Positions 1 to 12,800 of a stretch of DNA of 64,000 bases are shown piece after piece. Numbering within the stretch: position 1 is the first letter of the stretch; each line of letters starts with the position of its first letter. The stretch covers positions 59,370,250 through 59,434,249 of the forward strand of contig CM049318.1 of assembly GCA_026874595.1 (NCBI GenBank). Direction: 5' to 3'. This DNA comes from Sipunculus nudus. Its lineage: Eukaryota; Annelida; Sipuncula; Golfingiida; Sipunculidae. Made by a program: the position numbers and the translations under genes. The notes under the pieces were generated by a model, which worked only from the letters and a program-made list of their open reading frames with translations, made no database searches and had not been told where the DNA came from.

Positions 1-94
1 CAGAAAAACAATCAAATTTTTCATTTTTAGAAAAATGATTTTCAGATAATCAGTGTTCAGATAAATGTAACTCTACTGTAGATAAAATACTTAC

Positions 95-188
95 AAAGTT
101 TTGGAATCCACCAGAGTGTCGCATGTCATATGCCCTGCCTCTAGCTTGTGGTATACTTGTAGAATATCACTTACAAGGTAGCGGCTCA
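95..188 (-). CDS. candidate internal exon of an unrecognised minus-strand gene
   Basis: Read on the minus strand, a pyrimidine-rich tract ending in CTTTACAG (AG at 190-189) precedes a 94-nt stretch, followed by a strong donor GTAAGT (94-89). In the frame starting with two carried bases (TG), 30 codons are open, beginning SRYLVSDILQVYHKLEAG and continuing HMTCDTLVDSKT, with two bases left over. The exon needs one base from the previous exon; the candidate start exon at 12296-12362 ends with exactly one leftover base (G), giving GTG (Val) at the join. The composition looks protein-like (amphipathic, no low complexity). I do not recognise the family. The rest of the gene would lie beyond the left edge. 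An internal GTAAGT within this stretch could act as an earlier donor. Confidence rests only on splice signals, open frame and phase agreement. Confidence 0.4.
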
Positions 189-2040
189 CTGTAAAGAAAA
201 CACACTGATAAACAAATTGCTGTCTTACTAGATGATCTGATTTTTAAAGTGACTCTGACCAGTGCATCGTTTCACAATATATTTTGCTCTGTAAAGTAGA
301 CCCTACATATAAAGGAAGCCAGTATTTTTGAAAGTGTAAAGCTGGCATTCCATATATACATGTGCAGTACATGTTTGTATGTGGTACATATGTGTGCCTC
401 TAGAAAACAGATGCCTATGATTCCACTAACACATATGCGTATGCGGTAAATATGCAGCAAAACTGAGGAAACAGTAAAGTGCTGCAGGAGAAGAGAAACT
501 TGTCATCTGCCACAGGAATACCCTACAACTGATGTCTAAATGTGAAATCCCCACTCCGTTACCATGTGTGCTCTTTCATTCACTTCAGTGATTGATCAAG
601 ATGTGCTGCATATGGATATATGCATATACATGTTGCATATGCTTATATGGAATCCCTCCACGAGAATACAATGTGTCCGATTCCTAGCTGCATACGCATA
701 TGTAATGTGTACATACTGCATATGCATATATATGGAATAAGCACTACCTTAATGACTGAAACAATAACAAAATTTAACAGCCATGATGTTAAATAGAGGT
801 ATAATAATTACCTATATATATAAATGACCTGTAAGTGGCACTGTTTACTGAATGAGTATGAAGATAACAACATGATATACAGAATGATAAGCAACCATTT
901 AGTGTTCCGGGTATTACGGTTTTCTTTGCACTGGAATAAGAAGGATTCAGTAGTCATGAAGATCCACGAGGAAAATGAGAGGGAATCACTTGGACCCATC
1001 TGAGATGGGATACGTTTTGAGATATGTAGTTAGACTCGAGGCTCTGGCAGGGTTCACACAAGTGTAGCAGCAAAGTCCACATCATTCAAGCCCAAGTGTA
1101 CTTCCAAGTCCAAACCTCTTAAGTCCAATTCGAACTCCAAGTCCTTGAGGTCTTAATCAAAGTCTTTGAAAAGTGGACTCAACAAAGGATTCAATTCTAT
1201 GGCCGTACCCATACCAGCAAATACTCAGGATTGTATATCTGTTTAGTCTGAGTGAGTCTTTCCACACTAGGCCTCAAATCCAAATGTCTGGTGTACTGTA
1301 GTCAGCATGAAAAGTGGTCTACAGTAGTTTTATTTACTTCAGTCCAGCTCACATTAAATCGGTTCCTGGTGCATACAGGTAAATCTGTTCCTGGTCTGCA
1401 TGAGGCCAGTTTTGCAACCATTTGACCCAATCCTTCCCGTGAAATATCACTTTTTGCAGCATGGAGCAACCCAGTGCATATAGCAAACTCATGTTTTTAA
1501 TTGAATAAACCAATTTAGGCTTTTGTAAAGCAAACAACACTGTAGACGCAAAGCGTACTACTTCCACACTTAGTAAACTGGTTCAGTATAATCTGACCAA
1601 GTGAGGATATGTCCATAGTCCAGACTCAAGTAAGATATCACTAGTTCAAATCTTGAAGTGAAAGGCATACACCTATAGGCTGCATCAAACCCCTAATTAA
1701 TAATTTGAACATTTAATAATAATAATAATGATAATAACTACATGCGTAGTTATACAAACAGATTAATAACCTCACAAGGGGTTTCCTGTGTTCTTAAGCT
1801 TCCTGCATTCCAGTGTACCCAGAGTCTCTGTTTACCAGTGTGGTTCACACAATGGACAAGAATGATTTGATTTAAAATATATTATGGTGACTCAGATTAC
1901 TTCCAAAATTTAATGGACTGTACCTTTACACTAATCCTCAAAAATTTTCATCAAAACTGGTTCAGGACTTTTTGTGTAAAATTGCTAATAGCTTACTAAG
2001 GGGGAAAACAATAGGTCACCAACTGACAGAGGAATCTCAT
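189..2040. other. intron or intergenic DNA with ATGCATAT-rich and CAAGTCC-rich patches
   Basis: No supportable gene. From about 340 to 740 the sequence is rich in degenerate TGCATATGCATAT words (many self-complementary). From about 1040 to 1290 it is rich in degenerate CCAAGTCCAA and GTCTTGAGG words, a composition also seen at 16146-16250 and 38297-38787, so probably relics of one dispersed repeat family. A short AAT trinucleotide run lies near 1719. The longest open frame here (1349-1567, minus) has no recognisable protein character. Confidence 0.5.
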
Positions 2041-2047
2041 GATAATT

Positions 2048-2700
2048 ATCTCCACCTAACCACAGATGGAGATATTTGCAATTATTATTGTTATTCTGCC
2101 ACCTTTTTTCTTCTGATCTGATTGATTCTCACTCAGGATATACCCTACTATGGTCCAAATAATTTGACCCAGTTTCAGTGACCTTGACCTATTTTTCAAG
2201 GTCAGAAGGGCAAAAAGTGGATTTTTTTTTAGATTTCAAAGTCTTTTACCTCTAATCTATAACCTGTATAGACAAATGGATGAGAAACCTACCATAACAA
2301 CTGGTTCCCAACATTTAAGGGGGTACTGCTTTGAATTCACTCATGAGTAACCATATGAGATAGGTGACTCAGTACTTTTTCAGTTTGGCTACGTTTCCAG
2401 ATAAACTATTTGACAAAGAGAGTTTGAACTTCCACATGTGGCATAGGTGCCTTTTATAACGTAGGAGTGAAGTGGCAAGTTTGGTAGCAATACCTATGTT
2501 AGTGTTTGAATAATATGCAAATTTAAGAAAATGTTAGTTCAGCATTTTCAGCTGATCAATAAAAACTCAAAAAGGAATGACCAAATTTCATTCAAGTTTT
2601 ACAAAACTTTAGTTCTCCCCAAACTATAAGAGGTAGATAAAAGATCAGTGGGAAAATCAGGGGTGGGGTGGAGGTCAAAGTGGGGCAGATAGGTGGAGAT
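2048..2700. mobile_element. hairpin-ended non-autonomous element (about 650 bp)
   Basis: The left end has the stem ATCTCCA (2048-2054) pairing with TGGAGAT (2067-2073). The right end carries TAGGTGGAGAT (2690-2700), the reverse complement of the left end ATCTCCACCTA. The interior is non-coding, with the TGACCTTGACC and CAAGGTCA words typical of the other tandem-core repeats in this window. The layout (5' hairpin, 3' single arm matching it) is the same as in the elements at 34061-37741 and 57474-58271. No target duplication is obvious. The boundaries are set by the inverted repeats only. Confidence 0.4.
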
Positions 2701-5580
2701 CTGTGACTTTTGTATGACAGTTGCAAGAAGTCCATATATATTATAGTTAAAATTAAAGCTATATTGCTACAAGACAGAAAGCTGAGGTTAATACTGAGTT
2801 CATGTCAATGTTGCTTCAATAATGACCTTTGACTGTATTTCCCCTCCAGACACAAGTAGGTGATCTTGGCATGTACACATACATGTATGAAAGCCTTTCA
2901 ATAAGGCCTGGTCACTCAAGTATTGTGATTCACATGTAACCCTTGACATGTGTAGCAATTGGTGTATTTATAAATCTGCAGCGGAGCCTGCCTTGGGATA
3001 CTTGGTACAACAATAACAGCCTGTCATCACAGCTTAAATAAACACTATCGGCAGTAGTATAAACTCATACAGATGTAATCGTGTGGTTTACAGCTATTGC
3101 AATTCTTCTACAGATTAGTGTGGGGGCATATGTCACTGAGTAATTTTTCCCTGTAAAAAGTGGACACCCTACATTTTTGTGATCCTTAGACCTTAAACTT
3201 TACAAAAAAATATGGTGCCAATTTTTCTATAGTGGTTTTGTCATTTTTTCAGGTCAAAATTGATTTTAGAGCAAAAATTGAGGACCATTATGTATAAATA
3301 TTTCATACAAAGAGACATTTAGCAACAAAACACCTCAAAATGGTTAGTAAGATATATTACATCACAATAACTTAGACTAGACACTCAAAGACTGCGATAA
3401 GACGTTAGAGAGCAAACCTCCGACAACACATGGATCCGCATCAAGATCCATCAGACTAATCATGAAAATTAATCAGCTGTTGTTTGTCCACCAGTATATT
3501 GTTCTACAAAATTTCATTGATGAATTCATTAAAAAAATTCATATAGAGACAACAAGGTATCCTTGGGTAGTTTGTGCAATGTACATATGGCGGACCACTT
3601 GCTGATTTCAGGCAACCTGTATCGTATACAGTATGGCTCCACTTTCCTTGGTTTTAACCAGTGACTAAATTCATTTATACATAACATATGAAAATGGCCC
3701 TGTTATTCTTCCATTTGATATGATTTTGTTATTGCGTCATCCTATTGTTTGATTATTACATCACCAACATCACTATCCGCTCGCTGATAGTGAAGGTATA
3801 GAAACCCGCCTCTTACGGTTAGTTCATCCAAAGTATATTTAAAGGTTCCTAAGGAATTCTAGGGAGTATTTTTATGTTTTGGTCATAATCCAAAAAATAA
3901 TTTGTAAAATTTTAAGGCGGATGACTAATTTTTTTACATATTTTGTGAAGAATAAACAACAGAAAAAAGGACAACTTTGACTGGATTTAGTGCCAGATCC
4001 TCTCTAACCCAACCCAAAGTTTTAGGAAATTCTACCTAGTCCACCATTCACAGTGAAATGGAGTACATATCAAGAAGCAAAATAAAATTAATAATAATAA
4101 TAATAATAATAACATTGTTCATATAACCTCAGTTCTGTGCGGGCAATACAATATAATTTGGGAGCAATTATACCTTCTGTGGAGTAGCTATTTTCATCAG
4201 TTATTTACAGACATTTATTTAAAGACATTTACAGTAGAATGAGACATGTAAAGGACAGATAATCAACATTGAATGAAATGCATGTTTTGCTGCAGAATTC
4301 ATTAAGGAGAGTGTTTTGAAAAACAAAACAAAGGGACCTTAAAATTTAGAATTTTAGAAAAGTCCTGTTGAAGGAAACAAACTTGAAGTAAATATCAAAT
4401 CATAACAAAAAAAGTGTCATCATTAGTCATAATGTTATCGAACATGTTAACAGTTGTTCTTCAATCCCATCTTTAACCCCCCCCCCCCATCCCCCCCGAT
4501 GGTCTATTTTTTTATCTCTTTTGTTTGGTGGGGCAATTTCTTTTATACATTTATGGGAATATGAAACCGAGGCATTCAGGATATACCAGTACAATAACAA
4601 AAACAGACAAATCTTAACAGAAACTATGGTAAAACCAATGGTAAAGTTTAAATATAACAATGGTAAAGTTAAATGCTGGTTATTGTTGAATTCTTGTCGC
4701 TTTTTCATTATCCTTAAATGACTTGTGATGGCGCAGTGGCTACATAGGCTATTCCATCCGTTGGAGCAAGATCACTGGTACAACATTCATTTTTTTTAAT
4801 GAAAATAGTAATCTGTGAACAATGAGTAGCACCCAAATTGTACTATCTATATATAATGCGAATTATGAAATAAAGAATAAAGAACAGTCTATTCTTATAT
4901 TTTATAAATTCTGACTGGTTATGTCATTAAATGCAGGGTATGTCGGATGCAGCAGCGGAATGTACATCTTTGATTGGAGCCCTTGTTTTTTTTATCATTT
5001 TTATACCAAATAACTCCAGACTAAAGCATTTTATACCTGCTTAACTAATGCTTGTTTTCCCTTAAATCGTAACCAAGAACAATTCTGATTTATTGCACAA
5101 GCTAACAAAATGACATGTGCCTTATACAATACACAAATGCCTTGAATGTAATTAAAGGTTTTTGCATTTCTTTTTGGTTATTGTAATTTTAATAAAGGCC
5201 ATAAAAACAATAACAAAATTGTTTGGGTTATAATATGGGGACCGGTATAGAGGAAGTCAACATTAAGGTTGTTTTAACAGCACATACAAATTCTCTTTTA
5301 AGTACATTGAACTTTTCTGAAACGGCACATGTTCAAGTATTTTTCAAGGAACCAAGTCTAAAAGAATCTGAGCTTAGTTCGTGTTTCTTACTGCTGGTCC
5401 AACTAACTGCTTAATGATCTCACCTAAATAATAAATTGTTAAAAAGTAGAAATAATCAAATCATTATTTGTACGTTCATTTGGCAAATGTTAAAATTAAA
5501 TATTAAAACGTGTCTTGTAAAACAATATTTTATTTTAAAAATGATTTTGCAAGAAAATACAATTGTGTATGAATGCATCA
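2701..5580. other. gene-free AT-rich DNA
   Basis: No open frame here looks like protein. Contents that stand out are an AAT trinucleotide run near 4087-4115, a C12 tract at 4477-4488 followed by a second C run, and a weak tRNA-like head near 4727-4790 (ATGGCGCAGTGGCTACATAG) that could be a SINE relic. I see nothing else. Confidence 0.5.
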
Positions 5581-5586
5581 CATCTA

Positions 5587-5634
5587 TCTCTCTTTCTCTC
5601 TCCTTCTCACCCCCCCTCTCTCTCTCTCTCTCTC

Positions 5635-5707
<73 letters not shown>

Positions 5708-5738
5708 GTATATATTTATGTGTGTGTATGTGTGTGTA
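5587..5738. repeat. compound CT / TA / GT microsatellite
   Basis: A run of TC/CT dinucleotides (5587-5635) passes directly into about 80 bases of TA repeats (5636-5716) and then into TG-rich sequence. The open frame through it is an artefact of the repeat. Confidence 0.9.
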
Positions 5739-5896
5739 ATTATACAAATAGACGGATCAAATTTTGTCAGACATTTTTACTACTACGTAGTTTCGTGCAA
5801 CGTGCTGCACTCATCACTGTCTGTTCAATTATATAGCTCTGATGTCATACCATTGAGCACTCTAGCAGTTGCTAATTGCAGTAAACCATTACATTA

Positions 5897-5898
<2 letters not shown>

Positions 5899-5970
<72 letters not shown>
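5899..5970. repeat. TA dinucleotide microsatellite
   Basis: About 72 bases of uninterrupted AT/TA repeat. Such tracts are self-complementary and highly mutable. Confidence 0.95.
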
Positions 5971-5973
<3 letters not shown>

Positions 5974-6030
5974 CTAAGTATAATGATTAGTGGTATAGCT
6001 GTGTTAATCTGTAGTGGAAGTGTAGGTTTG

Positions 6031-6104
6031 GAGTAAGAGTGATGCCTTTTAGATAGACTAATATCAATAAACATGTTACTATCTAAAAGGCGTCACTCTT
6101 ACTC
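6031..6104. repeat. 26-bp inverted repeat with 22-nt loop
   Basis: The left arm at 6031-6056 (starts GAGTAAGAGTGATGCC) and the right arm at 6079-6104 are reverse complements at 25 of 26 positions, with one mismatch (T versus C in the ATGCC/ACGCC segment). The loop is 22 nt. A TC/CA/GT microsatellite follows at 6100-6142 and a TA tract lies 60 bp upstream. It could be a small foldback element or a microRNA-like hairpin. The sequence alone does not decide. Confidence 0.75.
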
Positions 6105-6411
6105 TCTCTCTCTACACACACACACGTATGTGTGTGTGTGTGTCTGTCATTCATTTTTACCTCGATGTATAGGAAAATTAAGTGTCTAAGAAACTACACG
6201 GGTGGGAGCTACCTTATGGGATAGCTTAAATGACTAGAGATTACCATTGCTTTCAGAAAAAACATTAACACTTATCCCCTGAAGAAAACTGTCAAGGTAC
6301 ATAAACATTTGCAACAGTATGTGAATTATCTCATGCCATTTGTTCATTAGTTTGGCAAAACCATCCCTGTACAAGGACTTGCAATTTCCAATTCACCTGT
6401 TTCATTCATTG

Positions 6412-6490
6412 TTATGGTTCTGTGTGTGAGTAAACACAGTCCACATGTATCTGTGTACCATAAAAAGACCATAACTAGAGGTCATCTGTT
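6412..6490 (+). mobile_element. 5' fragment of the CTTGTTATGG hairpin element
   Basis: Shares TTGTTATGGTTCTG, AGTAAACACAGTCCA and the returning arm ACCATAA with the starts of the longer copies at 25589 and 52922. Only the end region is recognisable here; the body is absent. Confidence 0.5.
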
Positions 6491-7721
6491 CTTACGCCTG
6501 CACAACTTCAAAACAAGGAGAAATGATATGGAAGATAAAAAAAAGATACACTATTGGGATGCTTGAGAAAATCTTGATTTGTAAAGTAGTGCGGTTTGGC
6601 CGCCAGGTGGCATGCGCGCTATGTTTACATTTGTACCACTGATCTCGCAAACCTAACATCACTTGTGTACACAGGAGTACTCAAATGGTTTACAATGAAA
6701 TATTAGCAGATACCATCATATTTTAAGGATAAAACAAGGGACCTATGGGTCACGGCGCTCAGCTGATCATGATTGAACTATAAATGTATCACCATTGTGA
6801 TACTATATTTAGTCGACAAACCTTATGAATATCATTGACCTATTAGGCTATTATAAAGGAATATAATGTAATATGCGAGTAAATCATGTATGAAATTACC
6901 TGACTGATGGATTAATATGGAGTAAATATAGTGGTTTATTTTTTATTTATTTGGGAGCTATTGAAAATAGCAATATATTTGAGCAAATATGAATGCAATG
7001 ACAGTACACTAAGCATTGGTAGAATGATGATAAGGCTATTTGTTGAAGGATCTATAGTGTATAGAAGTCCGCAAGATTTCAATTTGACATATATAATGTT
7101 ATTATTAACTATGCTGAAGAGTGGATTTATGAATTGTGACTGTATGACATGATATCTCTTAGGTCTTGACAAGGTACATTATATTGATGCCCACCACATC
7201 TACATATTACACAATATTGACATAATTTCTGGCACGTACATAGGCAACAAACAGTTATACAATATATAAAAATATGAATATATCTGATTCAACTTGTTCT
7301 CGTTTACTGAGGCTGACATTGGGATGGGGTTCGGAGAAGGAAACTTTGGGCAGCAAGGAGGGTTGGATGTAGAGAGAAAAGGAGATAGAGAGGGAGGGAG
7401 CATTCAACAGTACTTAAACACCTGGAAGGTTAAAATCTTAAATATTATGAAATGTAGATAAAGTCTGAGAGAAAGAGGTAATCTAGGCTATGGTTGGTTG
7501 ATATGATTGAAGAAATTGTTGCAAATAATATTTTAAGATCTGACCTTGCGCTTTCATTGGATACCTTTTTGACAGGCTGTTGACAGTTCAACATTTTACA
7601 CATTTGTTTAATGAGATCCAATTTTTTTAATTTAAACTTTAATTAAACTGTTTTTTCTATTTTATGATATGTATACAGTTGCTATAAAATCCCCACTCCA
7701 CAGGCGGAAGGACTTGATGGA

Positions 7722-7735
7722 GGGGGGGGGGGGGG
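7722..7735. repeat. G14 homopolymer
   Basis: Lies inside the composite element. Similar G tracts recur at equivalent places in neighbouring degenerate units (8872-8883, 9417-9434, 9700-9710). Confidence 0.9.
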
Positions 7736-8236
7736 TTACGATGGGAGTTACAATGCCTCTGTCTCTCTGTATATATTTTCTTCAAATTATTAAATTTTAT
7801 GCTATAGCAATAGCACTATTGTTGACAGTGCGAAGGAGCAAGGACTTAGTGGGGTGGGGGAAGGGGATGGTGGGAGTTACAATACCCTTGCATATACGTA
7901 CAGGATATGAAATTTAATCAATCAGAGCTTACAGGAAAAAAAAGTTTATTCATAATTATTAAATATTTAAAACAGGCAAGAAAGCTAGAGAAACAAAGCA
8001 AATAATTTTAATTCCTATTCTTCTGAGCCAGGAAATTATGAACAATTTTTACATAAATTCCCTTTTTTATAACATCATTTTTTTCCAGGTTTGAAAATGT
8101 AACTATACATTTAGAGTATAACATATATATGTGAATATTTCAGTTGATTCACATTTCTTAATTGCATCAACATATATATCTAATAAATTAGGTTTATAGT
8201 ACCTGTCAACATAATGGGGTGGAGGGAGGAAGGGAG

Positions 8237-8312
8237 GCATAGGGGTGAGAGAGAGAGAAGAGAGAGAGAGAAAGAGAGCTAGAAAGAGAGAAAGGGAAAG
8301 AGAGAGGAGAAA
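8237..8312. repeat. GA-rich simple repeat
   Basis: Imperfect GAGAGA purine tract of about 75 bases. Confidence 0.85.
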
Positions 8313-9416
8313 GGCTCTCTGGTAATTACTGCCTGACCCAGTCTGACCCAGACACTCACAGAAGCAGTAGGCAAGGAGTGAAGGTGTTATGTAACAGCCT
8401 GGAACACTGTTAACCAATGACTTGATGTAAACATTCAAGACATGGTGCTATAAATATGGGTCACTGTGCTCAACTGAAGTTGGCCTTGAAGGTAAAAATC
8501 TAAAATAATAATGGAGATCAAGTCTAAGTTGAAAAGGTAATATATGCCATGGCTGGTTGACATGATTGGTTTGTATTGATGAGTGAGAAATTGTTGCAAA
8601 TAATATTTTGTGACCAAACCATGCATTCTCTAATGTCAAAATTGAAGCATGTGAGCAGTTTGTGAACATAAGATGTATATTATTACCATGATCATTGGCT
8701 GGCTTTTTGATAGTTTGTTGACAGTTCAGTAGTTTACACATTTGCTCAATTGGATCTATTTTACACAATATATATTATCAAATATATGTATTTTTATTTT
8801 ATAAAATGTATACAGTTGAAATATAACTGATGTCTCCAGTCCCCAGATGCAAGAACCTGGTGGTGGTGGTTGGGGGGGGGGGGAGGGCTGGAATGATGGG
8901 AGTTGCAACATCTCTGTATTAACATAGTGTATATACATATAGGATTTCCACTTAATTCAACAATACTTACAGGATTAAATAGTCCATTCACAATTACATA
9001 ATATTTAAAAAAAGGACAGACAGACTGTTAGACAAACAAAGCTGATAATATATTTTAATATTTTAAAGTTTTTCATCTGCAATATCACACATCTGAATAC
9101 ATAATTTGCTTTCAAATTTCAGACTTTAATGGCTTAAATCCATACACATACAGCATATGAAAGTTATTTCAACAGTGCTTAAAGGAAAAATTTCATAATT
9201 AGCATATATATTTAATGATAATTGAGAGATGATGGACAGACAAGAGCTAATCACTTTATGTTCCATTCTCCTGGGGCAAGAATATGTTTCAATATTAGAT
9301 CTTAATTTTTTTCTAATCCAATTATCTTTCAAATTGAAAAAATTGTACACATTTGCAATAATAACTAATGTCCCAGTGCACAAGTGACTGTGAGGTGCTA
9401 AGGATCAATGACAGCC

Positions 9417-9434
9417 GGGGGGGGGGGGGGGGGG
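9417..9434. repeat. G18 homopolymer
   Basis: Eighteen consecutive G, with potential for intermolecular or long-loop quadruplexes. Likely length-unstable. Confidence 0.9.
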
Positions 9435-11275
9435 AGAGATGGGATTAACAACACCTCTGCATAAACATTCAGGGCAAACAAAGCCTGATCTCCAATTCTG
9501 CTGAGGCTCGAAAATAATGAACACATGTTTGTATTAGATCCTCATTTTTTTATTTTAAGTTTAATTTGTAAACATTTCCAATATAACATATATTTCTGAA
9601 TATAAACGTTGATTCATAATTCTAAATTGCATCATCATAAATCTCAATCTTGTCATGTAACACCACATCATGCATACAAATGTATATTTATTTATTCATG
9701 GGGGGGGGGGAGAGGGGGTGTGATATGAGAACAATTGTACACCTGTCACAGCAGGGGATCTCCCCCAGTGACTGAAACAAATCAGGAACCCTGGCATAGC
9801 TGACTTCCAGTGACCTGGAGTGGCCTACCTGCATCTGGAACAAAGCAAGTAACTACAATAGACCCTCAAGATAAAATTCAATAACTAGTCTAATTTTCAA
9901 CCTTTTAGTTTCAAATTTCAGATTTAAACACATTAAATACTTATGTTTACATTCTGAGAAAATTAAATCAACAGTACTCACAGGGAAAAAATGTGCCATG
10001 GTCAAAGTTGGGTAAAATTTCAGGTACTGATTTTATGTTTATGCTAATAACTTATAAAATTTACAAAATACAGATCTAATTTTGGGTATACAACTGAATC
10101 TTAATTAAACAAAGTTATATACTTAAAAAAATTCTCTAGCTTCAATAATTTTCATGAAACCTGAGTAAATATTTTTCCTGATTTTTTACAAAGTCAGTTT
10201 TGTTTGGGCACATAACTTAAAACAATTACGCAATACTGACATCATTTCTGGCATGTGCATAGCGAATGTATAGAAAAATATGTATATTATATATGATCAA
10301 AGTCAGATCAGTGGTTTTGATACTAGGCAGTCCTGAAGTGTAACAAAGGGTTTTTAATGAAAAAATGAAGTTTTTCATTAATATCTCGAAGGAATTAAGT
10401 TCTGGTGACCAAATTCTTGGCATGGTAGGGGATTTTGGAGACATCTTACTGTATGCCTAATTTAAGGAACTTAGAGCTGAAGCTGGGGAGCTGAGCTCTA
10501 GCAAACTGCATAACACTAGGTTGATGTAAACAATATGTGACATGGTGCTTGAAAACTTGAATAAAATCTACAGTTTTTGATCAACTGGTTTCAAATTTTA
10601 AATGTTAACAGTTGAAATGCTAACAAAAACATGCTTTGAAAATCAAATCCACAGCAGTTACAGGAAAAAAAACGTGCCATGGTCAAAGTTGGGCAAAGTT
10701 TAAGGTACCAATTTTTTATTTTTGCTAATATTTCTAAAAATTTAAAAGATTTTGATCAAATTTTGGGTATACAATTTAATTTTGATTAATAAAAGTTATA
10801 TTATTGGAAAAAAAAGTGCTTAGCTTTAACAAGTTTTGTGTTAAGTGATCAAATTTTTTTCCTAATTATTTACAAAATGCATTATGTTTGGGCCCATAAC
10901 TTTTTCAAATTATATAATACAGACCCAATTTCTGGCATGTACATAGGAACCATATAGAGGATTATTTATGGTAAATATGAGGAAAAACAGATGAGTGGTT
11001 TTGATATTAGGCAGTCCTGAAGTGTGAAAATAGGATTTTAATAAAAAATTGAGGTTTTTCCTTAATTTCTCAAAGGAACGAAGTCGCAAAGACCCAGTTT
11101 TCGGCTTGGTAGGAGATCTTGAGGACATCTAACATTATGCTGAATTTTGGATTCCTAGGTCTTACGGTTTCAAAACGTGCCACATCTACGGACGGACGGA
11201 CGGACAGACGGACGGACGACGGACAATGGACCACGACTATAGCTCAGATGACTTATAGTCAGCTGAGCTAAAAAT

Positions 11276-12295
11276 CAAGCTATGTGTATTAAGCATTTAA
11301 CACTATGTGTTTATCAAATATACTTGGTATATGAATAGGTACATTTAATATAACCAAAAAATAATTTTAGACAATCCCAAACTAGTCAGAGAACTAAGTT
11401 TGTGTGTTTAGTATGTAAATACATTCCAAAAAGAACCTGTCCTATCCTCTTGTCCCAGCTTACTTTGTTTATGTTTCGGTCAAAGTTTATTAATTTAACA
11501 TTTTAAATACTATTTTAATACAAGCTGAAAGACATGTCAAAACTGAATTAAAAAATTGGCACCATGTTTTTAAGGTTTCATAGAAAGGTGAAGAACAAAA
11601 ATGCATGGGGTGTCACATTTTTTACAAACATAATTTACTCAGGACGAATTTGCTACATATGCCCCTACACTAGATACATGTAATCTTGTGGCTTACTGGT
11701 ATTACAAATCTCATGCAGTTGTAATCATGTGGTTCACAGGTAATACAAATATTCTACAGATGTTATCTGGTGGTTTACAGGTAATACAAATCTTCTACAG
11801 ATGTAATCTTGTGGTTTACAGGTATTTCAAATCAACTACAGACGTAATCTTGTAGAGTACAGGTATTATAAATATTCCACATCCAATTTACCAATATAAG
11901 TGGTGTGCCAATTTAAATCAATTATATTAATGATAGGTGATTTCTTTCATAATAGATTATATCAATGGCATTTTGCATAATCAATCACTAACACTTAATA
12001 TTGTGCAATGAATCAGTGATTCAGAGTCAACAACCTGGCCATTACCTTGACTTTTCAGCGTGTGGTACAAGTAAGACTAAATTTACTCTGTCAATATTTT
12101 ATATATATATGGTACATAAAATAATTGATTAATAATTGATTGTTGGTCATTTTAATCATTTTTGTTTATAAAAAAAGAGGCTTCACTGATGCTGAGTGCA
12201 AATTTCACAGACTTTTTTGGCATCAAAGTTGTTGATACTTTATCAATAACTGATATTAACATTTCTTCCAACAGCTAGTCCTATGTAAAACTCAC
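11276..12295. other. gene-free DNA with short tandem degenerate unit
   Basis: From about 11690 to 11885 a unit of roughly 55-60 bp recurs about four times (ATGTAATCTTGTGGTTTACAG, then GGTATTACAAATCTTCTACAG-like words), also echoed near 3070-3115. No coding potential recognised. Confidence 0.5.
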
Positions 12296-12418
12296 CTGTG
12301 TTCGTTATCGCATTCTCCCCGCTATCAAGTCCTTCATGGCTATAACTATATGATCCTCCCATGATAGTGCTCACTTAACTTCACCAGACCAACCATTCTT
12401 AAGGTATGTCTTCATTAT
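12296..12418 (-). CDS. candidate first coding exon of an unrecognised minus-strand gene
   Basis: On the minus strand an acceptor-like TTTTGTAG (AG at 12420-12419) precedes a 5' UTR-like stretch, an ATG at 12362-12360 in fair context (CTATCATGGG), 22 open codons reading MGGSYSYSHEGLDSGENAIT then NT, and a strong donor AG|GTGAGT (GT at 12295-12294). One base is left over, which matches the incoming phase of the candidate exon at 95-188. A short upstream ATG frame (MKTYLKNGWSGEVK, then stop) lies in the same exon and is out of frame with the main start. I do not recognise the protein. If correct, the first coding intron is about 12.1 kb and carries the composite element. The call depends on splice-site quality and phase only. 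Confidence 0.4.
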
Positions 12419-12614
12419 CTACAAAATATATATTATATCATAGTATAAAACTGTATACAGGTGACTACCATATAGTGCCCATTCATTATTTTGCACCTCA
12501 AGACCAGTTTTGTTTCATTCCAAATACGATAGATGGAGGATACAGGATAAACCACTGGATACACTGAAGTAGTTTTGAATACTGATACTGATAGAGGGCG
12601 ATGCCATAGCCCCT

Positions 12615-12800
12615 TGGTAAAATGATGTCAAATTTCTCTGGATCTATTGAAAAATATGAAAAATTACCCCCTCCCTCCTTAGGATATGCTTGGCACCATT
12701 CCCAACATTCAAGGACCAAAAAAAGGGGAATTCCTGAGTCACAGGCACAGAAGAATTGCGTGGCAATAATGAGTGCCACCATCGTCAATTATAATATCAA
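12615..12800 (+). repeat. dispersed repeat, copy 1 (partner at 62110-62300)
   Basis: Shares an ordered series of phrases with 62110-62300: CTTGGCACC, a purine-rich run containing AAAAAA, a TTCC then GA..CA block, AGAAGAA, GAGTG.CCACCA and CGTCAA. The two copies are clearly diverged. No tRNA-like head or inverted ends found. Confidence 0.45.

Larger units (their letters stand above)
6731..11275 (+). mobile_element. composite non-autonomous element with CTCAGCTGA ends and degenerate tandem core
   Basis: The left end reads ACAAGGGACCTATGGGTC, then GCTCAGCTGA. The right end reads GTCAGCTGAGC followed by TAAAAATC, so CTCAGCTGA and TCAGCTGAG form short inverted ends. Just inside the right end is an ACGG/GGAC microsatellite (about 11188-11222) and a small GACT/AGTC hairpin. 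The interior from about 7.4 kb consists of degenerate units with shared phrases (GTATACAGTTG, CGTGCCATGGTCAAAGTTGG, TTTGGGCCCATAAC) and several G-homopolymers. The last 1.3 kb (about 9960-11275) is homologous to 18690-20022. The tandem core plus ACGG microsatellite recalls bivalve pearl/CvA elements and Helentron-associated (HINE) elements; that classification is by resemblance. It may be two or more nested insertions rather than one. Confidence 0.5.

Noticed and set aside
5436-5897. 153-aa plus-strand open frame
   Set aside because: It runs through CT, TA and GT microsatellites (LSLSLS, IYIYIY). No protein signal outside the repeats.
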